Part shown: one piece after another, positions 35,354 to 43,879 of the stretch
How positions within the stretch are numbered: position 1 is the stretch's first letter
Layout of the letters: every line of letters begins with the position of its first letter
Source: Azotimanducus sp965220185
Lineage (GTDB): Bacteria; Pseudomonadota; Gammaproteobacteria; Pseudomonadales; Azotimanducaceae
Direction of reading: 5' to 3'
DNA: 64,000 bases
Assembly: GCA_965220185.1 (NCBI GenBank)
Contig: OZ244807.1
Coordinates: 1,860,001-1,924,000 of the forward strand
Translations under genes and position numbers: made by a program
Notes under the pieces: model-generated
Database searches by the model: none
Told to the model about the DNA's origin: nothing
Seen by the model: only the letters and a program-made list of their open reading frames with translations

Positions 35354-37612
35354 CTACGCCGCATCAAGTGCTGCAAGCACGTTCGGGGGCGAGAGCGGCA
35401 GCTCGCGAATACGCACGCCGGTTGCATCGGCGAGTGCATTGGCAGTTGCCGCGAGTGGCGCGACGATGGGCGTTTCACCAACGCCGCGCACGCCATAGGG
35501 ATGGGCGTCATTTGGTACTTCAATGATCTGCGTGTCAATCATCGGCAGGTCAGATGCCACTGGCACGCGGTAATCGAGGAACCCGGCATTCTGCTGCACG
35601 CCGTCTGCATCGTAGACATACTCCTCATTGAGTGCCCATCCGATGCCTTGCACCGCCCCGCCTTGCAACTGCCCTTCGACATAGCTCGGGTGAATGGCGC
35701 GCCCAGCATCCTGAATGGCCGTGAATCTGAGCACATCGACCTTGCCAGTGCGCGGATCCACTTCGACATCGCAGAAATTGACCGAGAACCCAGGGCCGGC
35801 CCCGCGGGCATTGAGCGACGCCTTGCCAAGCAGCGGCCCGGACGATGCGGTCTTGGCAGCGATTTCAGCAAAGCTCATCGGCTGCTGATCGACATTCATG
35901 CCCGCCTTCGGCACAGCTTGCCCATCGCTCCATTCGACCATGTCGGCATCCACCTGCCACAGCTTGGCCACGCGCGCCTTGGCTTGGCTGATGACATCGC
36001 GCGCAGCCTCGACAACCGCCATGCCTGTGGCAAAAGTCGTGCGACTGCCGCCAGTGACCATGGTGTAGCCAGCATTTTCCGTGTCCGCAATCTGCACGCG
36101 GATGTTCTCGTAAGGAATGCCGAGTTCCTCGGCGGCCATGATAGCCATGGAAGCCCGCGACCCGCCGATGTCTGGGTTGCCTTCAATGACGGTGACAGTG
36201 CCGTCCTCGTTGACGTGTACCTCCGCCGAGGATTGAAAGCCAATGTTGAACCAGAATCCGACCGCAAGCCCTCTGCCTTGACCCTCATTGAGCGCCGTCT
36301 GATAGTTAGGATGCGCTTTGGCGGCTTCAAGACATGCCTTCAAGCCGATCGGCCCCCATGTCGGACCGTAAGCTGCTGCATCGCCCTCATCGGCGGCGTT
36401 CTTGAGCCGAAGCTCGATTGGGTCCATATCGAGTGCTTTGGCAAGCTCAGTGATCATGCACTCCGAAGCGAACATGGCCTGGGGCGCGCCGGGCGCTCGA
36501 TAGGCGGCGACCTTCGGCTTGTTGACAAGCACGTCGAACGCTTCCATGGCAAGATTCGGCACGTTATAGGCGGCAAACACGCTCATGCAGCCCATGAGTA
36601 TAGGGCCGCCTGGATAGGCGCCCGCTTCGTAGTGCATGAGTGCGGACATGGCGGTAATCGTGCCATCGCGCTTGGCGCCAATCTTGATCGTCGATCGAGC
36701 TGCTGAAGCCGGGCCGCTGGCGCGAAACACCTCCTCGCGCGACATGGTCATCTTCACTGGTCGTCCAGCCTTTTTCGACAGCATCAGCGCCACCGGCTCA
36801 AGATAGACAGTCGTCTTGCCGCCGAATCCGCCGCCGATTTCGCTCGGAATCACGCGAATGCTGCCGATGCTCATGCCGCAGACGGCTGCGGAGTAGCTGC
36901 GCACCTCAAACGGGCCTTGCGTGCAGCACCAGACGGTTGCTTGCCCGCCTTCATTGACCGTGGCAAGGCACGCGTGCGGTTCGATATAACCTTGATGCAC
37001 TGTCGGCGTGTAGTAGGTCTCTTCGAGCACGACATCGGCTTCCTCAAAGCCTTTGGCCACATCGCCACGCCCCATGACCATGCGTGAGGCAATATTGCTC
37101 GGCGAAGTTGCGGGCTCAGCCAGCCCTTGGGTCATTAGTTCTTCGTTGATCAGCGGCGCGTCGTCGGCCATGGCCGCATCAAGATCCATGACCGGCGCCA
37201 GGACTTCATAGTCCACTTTGATCGCGGCGAGCGCCGCACGTGCCTTGGCGAGCGAATGAGCGGCGACTGCCGCCACCGCATGTCCGTGATAGAGCGCTTT
37301 GCTGCGCGCCATGCAGTTGTCGGAAAGATCTTTGATGCTGCCGCCGCCTTCGCCGCCCATTTCGCCGCTATCTTCAACCTCTGGAAAATCCGCGCCGCTG
37401 ACCGCTGCGAACACGCCCTCAATCTCCAAAGCACCTGACACATCAACGGACTTGATGCGGGCATGTGCGTGGGGACTGCGCAAGACAAGGCCATGCAGCA
37501 TGCCCGGCAAGCTGAAATCTGCACCGAATGCGGCGCGGCCAGTCACTTTGTCAACCCCGTCCGGGCGAACTGGGCGAGTGCCAACGTACTTGAATTCGGC
37601 TGCATCAGTCAT
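35354..37612 (-). CDS. Molybdenum hydroxylase large subunit (xanthine dehydrogenase / CoxL superfamily)
   Basis: 752-residue molybdopterin-binding subunit. Visible: KVTGRAAFGADFSLPGMLHG opening, SEIGGGFGGKTTVYLEPVAL, KPKVAAYRAPGAPQAMFASE, and GVRGVGETPIVAPLAA, where Glu713 is the catalytic Glu of the family. The active-site loop is AYRAPGAPQ and not the AYxCSFR of form I CO dehydrogenase, so it is not a CO oxidiser of that form. Substrate class (purine, aldehyde, aromatic acyl-CoA) is undetermined. The leftward order is FAD subunit, iron-sulfur subunit, then this gene, forming one operon. Confidence 0.93.
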   Translation of the reverse strand: MTDAAEFKYVGTRPVRPDGVDKVTGRAAFGADFSLPGMLHGLVLRSPHAHARIKSVDVSGALEIEGVFAAVSGADFPEVEDSGEMGGEGGGSIKDLSDNCMARSKALYHGHAVAAVAAHSLAKARAALAAIKVDYEVLAPVMDLDAAMADDAPLINEELMTQGLAEPATSPSNIASRMVMGRGDVAKGFEEADVVLEETYYTPTVHQGYIEPHACLATVNEGGQATVWCCTQGPFEVRSYSAAVCGMSIGSIRVIPSEIGGGFGGKTTVYLEPVALMLSKKAGRPVKMTMSREEVFRASGPASAARSTIKIGAKRDGTITAMSALMHYEAGAYPGGPILMGCMSVFAAYNVPNLAMEAFDVLVNKPKVAAYRAPGAPQAMFASECMITELAKALDMDPIELRLKNAADEGDAAAYGPTWGPIGLKACLEAAKAHPNYQTALNEGQGRGLAVGFWFNIGFQSSAEVHVNEDGTVTVIEGNPDIGGSRASMAIMAAEELGIPYENIRVQIADTENAGYTMVTGGSRTTFATGMAVVEAARDVISQAKARVAKLWQVDADMVEWSDGQAVPKAGMNVDQQPMSFAEIAAKTASSGPLLGKASLNARGAGPGFSVNFCDVEVDPRTGKVDVLRFTAIQDAGRAIHPSYVEGQLQGGAVQGIGWALNEEYVYDADGVQQNAGFLDYRVPVASDLPMIDTQIIEVPNDAHPYGVRGVGETPIVAPLAATANALADATGVRIRELPLSPPNVLAALDAA

Positions 37613-37655
37613 GGTGGTTTCGTCCTTCTAAAATTGCGATGAAAAAGTGCGTGAT

Positions 37656-38129
37656 TTACGAGCGAAGCTCTGCGGCGGCATCCTGTACCGCGCGCACGAC
37701 CTTATCGTAGCCAGTGCAGCGGCATAGGTTTCCGGCGAGCCAATAGCGGATGCTCTCCTCAGAAGGATCCGGGTCTTCATCAAGCAACGCCTTGCTTGCG
37801 ACAATGAACCCAGGCGTGCAGACGCCGCACTGGAGTGCTGCATGATCAAGAAACTTCTGCTGCAGCGGATGCAAATCGTTTCCTGAGGCGATGCCTTCGA
37901 TTGTCGTCACTTCATGGCCTTCAGCTTCCGCCGCAAACATGAGGCACGAGCACACGAGCGTGCCATCGACGAGCACAGAGCAGGCGCCGCAGTCGCCGGT
38001 TGAGCAGCCTTCCTTCGTGCCAGTGAGCTGCAGCGTGTCGCGCAACACTTCGAGCAGGCTTTGTTCGGGCGAACACAGGAACTCGGCATCCTGCCCATTG
38101 ATGCGGGTTGAGACGTGGGTTTTAGCCAT
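37656..38129 (-). CDS. Molybdenum hydroxylase [2Fe-2S] subunit
   Basis: 157-residue electron-transfer subunit with two clusters. The plant-ferredoxin-type cluster motif is CSTGDCGACSVLVDG with the fourth Cys soon after (VCSCLMF); the helical domain carries the second cluster motif CGVCTPGF and NLCRCTGYDKVV. ATG 38129 (MAKTHVSTRING) was chosen over an upstream ATG because family members start here and GAAAGG precedes it. It passes electrons from the Mo site to the FAD subunit encoded just upstream. Confidence 0.95.
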   Translation of the reverse strand: MAKTHVSTRINGQDAEFLCSPEQSLLEVLRDTLQLTGTKEGCSTGDCGACSVLVDGTLVCSCLMFAAEAEGHEVTTIEGIASGNDLHPLQQKFLDHAALQCGVCTPGFIVASKALLDEDPDPSEESIRYWLAGNLCRCTGYDKVVRAVQDAAAELRS

Positions 38130-38180
38130 GGGATTCTTTCCTTTTCCTTCGTCGTGGTGGGAATGCAAGTTCTGCTGCGC

Positions 38181-39071
38181 CTAGCCGCCAGCCGCGCGCT
38201 TGGCGGCGGCTGCCACGGCGCGCTCGCACAGCACCGCAACCACCTTCTTGCGGTATTCCGCGGTGCCGCGCTTATCGCTGATCGGGCGTGAGGCTGCTGT
38301 GCAAGCGCTACCTGCGGCGGCGAGGCTCGCTTCATCAAGCCGAGTGCCGATCAGTGCATCAGCCGCTGCTTGCACGAGCAAAGCGGTTGGAGCAACTGCG
38401 CCAATCGCCACGCGCGCAGCGGTGCACATGCCAGCTTCGTCGAGCGTCACGCTTGCGCCCGCAGCGGCGACAGCGATGTCCATTTCCGTGCGTGGGATAA
38501 ATCGCAAGTAGGCATCGGCGGTACGGGCAGCGGGATGCGGCATGCGCACGCCAATAACGAACTCGCCAGCGCCAAGGGCGTTTTGTTGCACACCGACAAG
38601 AAAATCCTCAACGGCTAGAGAACGTGCCCCGTTTGGCCCTTGTATCTCGCAGATCGCCTGATTGGCGATCAGCGCCGGGATTGTGTCGCCGGCTGGCGAA
38701 GCGTTGCAGAGGTTGCCAACGAGCGTCGCGCGACCTTGAATTTGCGTAGAACCGATCAGGTAGACGGCCTCTACCAAGCCCGGCAGCACCGCCTTCAAGC
38801 CCGCGTGGTGGGTAATCGTGGCAGCAGAGACCGCACTGCCAATAAACACGCCATCTTCTGAGACATCGACGCGGTTCGTCTCTGGCAGGGATTTGATATC
38901 GAGAATTGCGCGCGGACTTGGATCAACCGAGCGCAGCTGCACGAGCAGATCAGTGCCGCCTGCAAGCACTTGGCAGCGGGCGCCGTTGCTCGCCGCCTGA
39001 GAGAGCGCCAATACAGTTTCATCAACGGTTGTTGGCGCAATATAGGCAAAATCTTGGGCTGATTGACTCAT
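38181..39071 (-). CDS. Molybdenum hydroxylase FAD-binding subunit
   Basis: 296 residues. It opens with FAYIAPTTVDETVLALSQAA and has the FAD pyrophosphate loop QVLAGGTDLLVQLRS, then the second conserved region LVGNLCNASPAGDTIPALIA, typical of the CoxM/XDH medium subunit. The C-terminal CO dehydrogenase flavoprotein domain follows. First gene of the three-gene operon, with 51 bases before the iron-sulfur subunit. Start ATG 39071. Confidence 0.94.
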   Translation of the reverse strand: MSQSAQDFAYIAPTTVDETVLALSQAASNGARCQVLAGGTDLLVQLRSVDPSPRAILDIKSLPETNRVDVSEDGVFIGSAVSAATITHHAGLKAVLPGLVEAVYLIGSTQIQGRATLVGNLCNASPAGDTIPALIANQAICEIQGPNGARSLAVEDFLVGVQQNALGAGEFVIGVRMPHPAARTADAYLRFIPRTEMDIAVAAAGASVTLDEAGMCTAARVAIGAVAPTALLVQAAADALIGTRLDEASLAAAGSACTAASRPISDKRGTAEYRKKVVAVLCERAVAAAAKRAAGG

Positions 39072-39124
39072 AAAACTCTTTTCGCTCCCTAGCTTGAGTA
39101 ATTCAATAAAGGCTCATGCGGCGT

Positions 39125-39532
39125 TTAGATCGCAAGGCTCGGATTTTCAACGAAGTCACCGAGCGCAAGCCGCGACTCGATCAAATCCTTGACGACCTTG
39201 TCTTCGTGACTGAATTGGATGCCAACGCCACGCATCCATTCTCGATTAGCGTTATCGGGCGTGATCCAGATCACCTTGCCTGCAATCGGCAACGGCTCTT
39301 TGATCTCGGCAAGTTCAAGCATCACAAACACCTCATCTCCAAGATTGAACTCGCCTTCGGCGGGAATAAACAGGCCGCCTCCTGTCACGAATGGCATGTA
39401 GGCGGATTGCAAGCTCGCATCGTCCTCGATGCGCACACGTAATATATCGTGGCGCTCACTTGGCGGCGTGCGCCTACGCTCAAGCGCGCGCTTCTCCGCC
39501 TTCTTGAGTCCACTTTCCTCAAGTGCGCTCAT
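39125..39532 (-). CDS. pilZ: PilZ-domain protein, type IV pilus PilZ type
   Basis: 135 residues. From about residue 28 it follows Pseudomonas PilZ closely: ILRVRIEDDASLQSAYMPFV, GGGLFIPAEGEFNLGDEVFV, GKVIWITPDNANREWMRGVG and IQFSHED. That protein lacks the RxxxR c-di-GMP motif and acts in type IV pilus assembly through FimX/PilB (family knowledge). An Arg/Lys/Glu-rich N-terminal extension (KKAEKRALERRR) is added. ATG 39532 (MSALEES). Isolated from other pilus genes here; divergent from rpsT. Confidence 0.88.
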   Translation of the reverse strand: MSALEESGLKKAEKRALERRRTPPSERHDILRVRIEDDASLQSAYMPFVTGGGLFIPAEGEFNLGDEVFVMLELAEIKEPLPIAGKVIWITPDNANREWMRGVGIQFSHEDKVVKDLIESRLALGDFVENPSLAI

Positions 39533-39620
39533 GCCTCGTCCCACTCTTCTTCATCTCGCTCATGTGTTGTCTGTGGTTCTATCCGCTTGAAGGGCAATCG
39601 TGTCGCGGCACACCAAGGCA

Positions 39621-39649
39621 TTGACACCCGCCAGCGGCGCAAGCACAAT
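39621..39649 (+). promoter_or_regulatory. Sigma-70 promoter of rpsT
   Basis: A perfect TTGACA (39621-39626), a 17-base spacer and CACAAT (39644-39649, 4/6). Transcription would begin near 39656, leaving about 20 bases before the UUG start codon at 39677. It is the best promoter match in the window and is correctly placed for rpsT. Confidence 0.55.
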
Positions 39650-39676
39650 GCGTTGTTTTTTCTCCGGTGTCAAGCC

Positions 39677-39940
39677 TTGGCCAATTCTCCTTCAGCCGCG
39701 AAGCGCGCTCGGCAAAATGAAGTCCGCCGTCAGCGCAACATGGCGCGACGTTCGCGCGTGCGCACCTACGTCAAACGAGTCGCTCACGCCGTCACTAGCG
39801 GGGATGCACAGGCAGCGCAATCAACGCTGCGCGAAGCGGAAAGTGAACTTGACCGCGCGGCGCGCAAAGGCGTACTGCACAAGAACACCGCGGCGCGCTT
39901 GAAATCAAGGCTTGTCAAGCGCGTCAAGTCGATCAGCTAG
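39677..39940 (+). CDS. rpsT: 30S ribosomal protein S20
   Basis: 87-residue, highly basic ribosomal protein: ANSPSAAKRARQNEVRRQRN, then RRSRVRTYVKRVAHAV and the C-terminal GVLHKNTAARLKSRLVKRV. Homology starts directly at a TTG codon at 39677, so UUG is the initiator, as in E. coli rpsT where the rare start is part of autoregulation (established for E. coli). Only a poor ribosome site precedes it. The 3-prime 36 bases overlap proB in antisense. An open frame extends upstream to 39449 but is not protein-like. Confidence 0.95.
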   Translation: MANSPSAAKRARQNEVRRQRNMARRSRVRTYVKRVAHAVTSGDAQAAQSTLREAESELDRAARKGVLHKNTAARLKSRLVKRVKSIS

Positions 39941-41080
39941 CATCATAGGCACCAAGTTATCCCGGTGGGCAAGCTCCGGCTCTAGGACGTAGCCTAGAAT
40001 CCCCTCAATTTTCGAGCTGACAGCGCCGAGAATCCTCCTTGTCTCTTCATGTGAATAGTTGACAAGGCACTTGGCAACGAGATTGCCAGAGAGATCCACG
40101 CAATCCACGAGGTCGCCACGTCCAAACTGACCTCGGCAATCGCGCACGCCGACCGGCAACAGGCTGCCGCCAGTTTCCACAACAGCACGCACCGCCCCAG
40201 CATCGAGCGCCAGCTCGCCTCTCGAACTCCGCTGATCAGCAATCCAGCGCTTGCGCGCAACAAGAGGTGTCGTATTCGTGGCAATTAATGTACCGCTTGC
40301 AGTGCTCGATGCCAAGCAATCAAGCGGTTGCGCCGCGCGGCCATCGCAAATAAAAGTACACGCGCCAGAACGCGCCGCGAGGCGTGCGGCGGTCACCTTG
40401 GAGGCGATGCCGCCGCGCCCAAACGGGCCTGGTGACGTATCCTTGAGAAGATCAGTCAGACGTGCCTCATGCGACCATTCAAAGCGCAGCAGGCACGCAT
40501 CATCATGGGTGCGCGGATCGCGATCGAAGAGACCGGGCTGGTCGGTGAGCATGATGAGCGCATCGGCATCGAGCAGATTGGTGACAAGCCCTGCGAGCAC
40601 ATCGTTGTCGCCGAAACGTAGTTCATCGGTGGCGACAGTGTCATTTTCGTTGATCACCGGCAGCACGCCCATCTCAAGCAATGTGCGCAAGGTGGAGCGG
40701 GCATTGAGATAGCGCTCGCGGCTTGACACATCATCGTGGGTGAGCAGGACAAGGGCGATAGGCATATCGAACTCGCGGAATGCGGACTCATAGACGTCAA
40801 TGAGCCGCGTTTGACCGACGGCGGCTGCGGCCTGCACTTCATGAATCGCATGTGGGCGCACGCTCAACCCAAGGCAACCGGCGCCTGCGGCGACCGCACC
40901 TGATGTGACGAGCACAGTTTCAACGCCTTGCTTGCCAAGGCTATTAATTGCTGCTGCAATGTGAGCGATGCGTTTCTCTTCTAGCGCACCTTGGGCGTTG
41001 GTGAGGATGGAGCTGCCTAATTTGACGATGATGAGCTTGGCGTGTTTGAGCCTGTCTCGGATTGCGCTTTCCGTGTTCAT
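39905..41080 (-). CDS. proB: Glutamate 5-kinase
   Basis: First step of proline synthesis: ATP phosphorylation of glutamate. 391 residues with an amino-acid kinase domain (LIIVKLGSSILTNAQG, VLVTSGAVAAGAGCLGL, FGDNDVLAGLVTNLLDADAL, GRGGIASKVTAARLAARSGA) and a C-terminal PUA domain (KRWIADQRSSRGELALDAGA onward). The ATG overlaps the obgE stop (ATGA). Last gene of the rplU-rpmA-obgE-proB operon; converges on rpsT with a 36-base overlap. Confidence 0.96.
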   Translation of the reverse strand: MNTESAIRDRLKHAKLIIVKLGSSILTNAQGALEEKRIAHIAAAINSLGKQGVETVLVTSGAVAAGAGCLGLSVRPHAIHEVQAAAAVGQTRLIDVYESAFREFDMPIALVLLTHDDVSSRERYLNARSTLRTLLEMGVLPVINENDTVATDELRFGDNDVLAGLVTNLLDADALIMLTDQPGLFDRDPRTHDDACLLRFEWSHEARLTDLLKDTSPGPFGRGGIASKVTAARLAARSGACTFICDGRAAQPLDCLASSTASGTLIATNTTPLVARKRWIADQRSSRGELALDAGAVRAVVETGGSLLPVGVRDCRGQFGRGDLVDCVDLSGNLVAKCLVNYSHEETRRILGAVSSKIEGILGYVLEPELAHRDNLVPMMLADRLDALDKP

Positions 41081-42081
41081 TGCGAAATCTCACCCATCTC
41101 CAGCTCTGCGTTGAGCGAGAACAGGAGGTCGGAAACGCCTTCTCCGCTGAGCGAGGAGATGAAAAACTGTCGCCTTGCCGAAAAGGCATATTTCGCTCGC
41201 TCACTGAGCTCGGCCCGCGCATTCTCGTCGAGTAGATCGATCTTGTTGAACACCAGCCAGATAGGGGTGTCGCGAAATTCGTTGCTGTAGGCGAAGAGTT
41301 CGTTCTGGATGCTTTCTATTCGCTGCAAAGGTTGGTCATAGGCATCTACAAGATGCAGCAGCATGCGAGTACGAGACAGATGCCGCAGGAACTTCAGTCC
41401 GAGACCTGCGCCTTGATGTGAGCCTTCGATCAACCCTGGAATATCTGCGATGACAAAGCTGACCGCGTATCCGAGGCGCACCACTCCAAGGCAAGGTTCA
41501 AGGGTTGTGAAGGGATAGTCTGCAACCTTCGGGCGCGCGTCGCTGACGCGCGTGAGAAAAGCTGACTTGCCAGCATTGGGGGCGCCGAGCAGCCCTGCAT
41601 CGGCCATCAACCGCAACTCCAAACGCAGCCGCCGCACTTCGCCTAGCTGACCGCGCGTGGTGCGTCTCGGCCCACGGTTCGTGCTTGATTTGAAGCGCGT
41701 GTTACCGATTCCGCGCCGCCCGCCGGTGGCGACCAGGAGCTCGGCAGCATCATCAGTCAGGTCGCCAATCGCTTCCCCGGTGTCTTCGTCGCTCACGCTC
41801 GTGCCACAGGGTACCGGAATACGCAGATCCTTGCCGCGCGCGCCTGTTTTCTGCCGCCCGGCACCAGATTCTCCATTTGCTGCCGCATAGCTCGGCGTAT
41901 AGCGAAAATCCACAAGTGTATTAAGCGCCTCGGACGCCACAAGGTAGACATCTCCGCCGTTGCCGCCGTCACCCCCGTCAGGGCCGCCTCGCTCAACAAA
42001 TTTTTCTCGTCGGAAGCTTAAACACCCGTGCCCGCCGGACCCGGCAGAAATTTCTATGACCGCTTCGTCAACAAATTGCAC
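41077..42081 (-). CDS. obgE: Obg family GTPase
   Basis: GTPase of ribosome (50S) assembly and stress control. 334 residues: glycine-rich Obg fold at the N-terminus (GSGGHGCLSFRREKFVERGG, DGGDGGNGGDVYLVA), then the G domain with LLGAPNAGKSAFLTRVSDA (G1), PFTTLEPCLG, FVIADIPGLIEGSHQGAG (G3) and VFNKIDLL (G4). The start codon is GTG at 42081; no ATG precedes the fold. It follows rpmA by 18 bases. Confidence 0.96.
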   Translation of the reverse strand: MQFVDEAVIEISAGSGGHGCLSFRREKFVERGGPDGGDGGNGGDVYLVASEALNTLVDFRYTPSYAAANGESGAGRQKTGARGKDLRIPVPCGTSVSDEDTGEAIGDLTDDAAELLVATGGRRGIGNTRFKSSTNRGPRRTTRGQLGEVRRLRLELRLMADAGLLGAPNAGKSAFLTRVSDARPKVADYPFTTLEPCLGVVRLGYAVSFVIADIPGLIEGSHQGAGLGLKFLRHLSRTRMLLHLVDAYDQPLQRIESIQNELFAYSNEFRDTPIWLVFNKIDLLDENARAELSERAKYAFSARRQFFISSLSGEGVSDLLFSLNAELEMGEISQ

Positions 42082-42099
42082 TAACGTGAAGCGACTATA

Positions 42100-42351
42100 T
42101 CAAACGATGCTAACAGTTTGGCGCTGATGCGGTCCCTTGATCGCAAACTGCACGAGGCCGGATGCCTTGGCGAACAGCGTGTGGTCGCGTCCCATGCCGA
42201 CATCGTCACCAGCGTGAAACCTGGTGCCGCGCTGACGCACGAGAATCTCGCCCGCATTCACCCGCTGTCCGCCATAGCGCTTGATGCCGAGGCGCTTTGA
42301 CTCTGAATCTCTTCCGTTCTTGGTCTTGCCGCCAGCTTTCTTATGTGCCAT
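42100..42351 (-). CDS. rpmA: 50S ribosomal protein L27
   Basis: 83-residue ribosomal protein near the peptidyl-transferase centre: AHKKAGGKTKNGRDSESKRL, YGGQRVNAGEILVRQRGTRF and GMGRDHTLFAKASGLVQF. ATG 42351 with GAAAGGAGC upstream. Second gene of the rplU operon, 17 bases after rplU. There is no N-terminal cleavage extension of the Firmicutes type. Confidence 0.97.
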   Translation of the reverse strand: MAHKKAGGKTKNGRDSESKRLGIKRYGGQRVNAGEILVRQRGTRFHAGDDVGMGRDHTLFAKASGLVQFAIKGPHQRQTVSIV

Positions 42352-42368
42352 ATCTATCGTGCTCCTTT

Positions 42369-42725
42369 CTATTGTGGTGAACCGCTTGCCGCGGGCAGTT
42401 GAATCTTGGTGATGCGCACTTCGCTATAGGCTTGACGATGCCCTTGACGCCGCAAGTAGTTCTTTCGACGCTTGAACTTGATAATGCGCACTTTCTTGCC
42501 GCGGCCTTCGGACATCAGTTCGCCCTCAACGAGGCCGCCTTCGACATGCGGCGTACCGGCGACCACCTGCCCCGCGTCCGACATCATCAGAATTTGATCG
42601 AACTGCACTGCACTGCCAGGCGCGAGCGCCTCTTGCTCGTCGGCAGCGCTAATTTTCTCAAGCCTCACCACGTCACCCTGAGCGACACGATGCTGCTTGC
42701 CTCCGCTTTCAATGACTGCGAACAA
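42369..42725 (-). CDS. rplU: 50S ribosomal protein L21
   Basis: 118 residues: FAVIESGGKQHRVAQGDVVR at the N-terminus, AGTPHVEGGLVEGELMSEGR, and the L21 signature KVRIIKFKRRKNYLRRQGHR followed by QAYSEVRITKI. Homologues begin at M(Y/F)AV, which here coincides with a TTG at 42725 preceded by GGAGAG; this is a second ribosomal protein with a UUG start in the window. First gene of the leftward operon, divergent from ispB. The leader between promoter and start is about 80 bases. Confidence 0.96.
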   Translation of the reverse strand: MFAVIESGGKQHRVAQGDVVRLEKISAADEQEALAPGSAVQFDQILMMSDAGQVVAGTPHVEGGLVEGELMSEGRGKKVRIIKFKRRKNYLRRQGHRQAYSEVRITKIQLPAASGSPQ

Positions 42726-42808
42726 TAGAACTCTCCGCGGTGAAATACATCTAGCCACAAGGATGCCAGGTGGAATGCCTGTATTACAATGACCTGTGGA
42801 AGTTGCGC

Positions 42809-42838
42809 ATTTTAACCTCGAACGAGCCACCGTGACAA
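42809..42838 (-). promoter_or_regulatory. Sigma-70 promoter of the rplU-rpmA-obgE-proB operon
   Basis: Reading leftward, TTGTCA (42833-42838, 5/6) is followed after 18 bases by TAAAAT (42809-42814, 5/6). It is located in the ispB/rplU divergent gap and points towards rplU, leaving a leader of about 80 bases in which translation control of the ribosomal genes could act. Confidence 0.5.
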
Positions 42839-42865
42839 TTCGCATCGCAATGCACTAGGTAGACC

Positions 42866-43879
42866 ATGGCTTTCGCAGAATTGCAGCAAGACCGGCAATC
42901 GGCGGCGGAAATGAGTCCTTCAGATTTGTGGACGCTTGTCGCCGACGAGTTCGATTTAGTCGATCAAGAAATCAAGCGCCAAATGAACTCGCATGTACCG
43001 CTTGTTGAGGCCATCAGCAGGCACATCGTTGGCGGCGGCGGTAAACGCTTGCGTCCACTCGTTGTTCTGCTCGTCGCTCGCTGCCTTGGAATCTCCGGCA
43101 AATTGCCAGCCATACTTGCCGTTGTGATCGAATTCCTGCACACCGCCACCCTGCTGCACGACGACGTGGTGGACATATCTCCCACGCGCCGCGGCCGCGA
43201 GACCGCTTTCTTTCGCTGGGGCGGCGCAGCGAGCGTGCTCGTGGGAGATGTATTGTTTTCGCGCGCTTTTGACTTGATGATCGAGCTTGAATCGTTTGAA
43301 ATATTAAGCCAGGTTTCGCGTGCCACGACGAAAATCTCGGAAGGTGAAGTGGCGCAACTTGCGGCCATCGGCAGAATGAGCCAAGACGAAGCAGCGTACA
43401 TGGAGGTGATTTCAGCCAAGACCGCATCGCTGTTTGAGGTTTCTGCCTCCACTGCCGCGATCCTTGCGGGCGCCGACGCTGAAGTAGCATTAAGCGCAAA
43501 GCATTTTGGCCTTCATCTTGGCATCTCATATCAGCTTATTGACGATCTGCTTGACTATCAAGGCCACGCATCGCGAATGGGCAAGGAGCCGGGCAACGAC
43601 CTATCAGAAGGCAAGCTTACTTTGCCTGTGATTCATGCGCTCGCACATGGGCGCACCGGCGATGTGGATGCGATTCGCGACGCCTTTTCAAGACGAAACC
43701 CGAGTCTGTTCGCCCGCGTCAGGGAGTCAGTGAAGCGCAGCGGTGGACTTGACTATACCTGTGCTCAAGCAAAGCACTATGGACAGAAGGCGATTGACTA
43801 TGCGATGGCGCTGCCGGACAATGCGTACCGCGACGCGCTACTTGCCCTCGTGAAGCTCAATTTGACTCGACAGGGCTAG
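42866..43879 (+). CDS. ispB: Octaprenyl diphosphate synthase
   Basis: Makes the polyprenyl tail of ubiquinone/menaquinone. 337 residues, trans-prenyltransferase fold. First aspartate-rich motif: TATLLHDDVVDISPTRRGR; second: SYQLIDDLLDYQGHASRMGK. VGGGGKRLRPLVVLL gives the isopentenyl diphosphate site. ATG 42866. The stop codon TAG is the TAG of the CTAG that begins the inverted-repeat element directly behind the gene. Confidence 0.95.
   Translation: MAFAELQQDRQSAAEMSPSDLWTLVADEFDLVDQEIKRQMNSHVPLVEAISRHIVGGGGKRLRPLVVLLVARCLGISGKLPAILAVVIEFLHTATLLHDDVVDISPTRRGRETAFFRWGGAASVLVGDVLFSRAFDLMIELESFEILSQVSRATTKISEGEVAQLAAIGRMSQDEAAYMEVISAKTASLFEVSASTAAILAGADAEVALSAKHFGLHLGISYQLIDDLLDYQGHASRMGKEPGNDLSEGKLTLPVIHALAHGRTGDVDAIRDAFSRRNPSLFARVRESVKRSGGLDYTCAQAKHYGQKAIDYAMALPDNAYRDALLALVKLNLTRQG

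Noticed and set aside
35501..36706. 401-codon open frame on the plus strand
   Set aside because: Fully antisense to the molybdenum hydroxylase large subunit, which has all family motifs; the plus-strand translation is His/Arg-rich and shows no domain. Long antisense frames are common in GC-rich genes.
35354..39071. Form I carbon monoxide dehydrogenase
   Set aside because: The AYxCSFR active-site signature is absent; the loop reads AYRAPGAPQ, so only the wider superfamily can be named.
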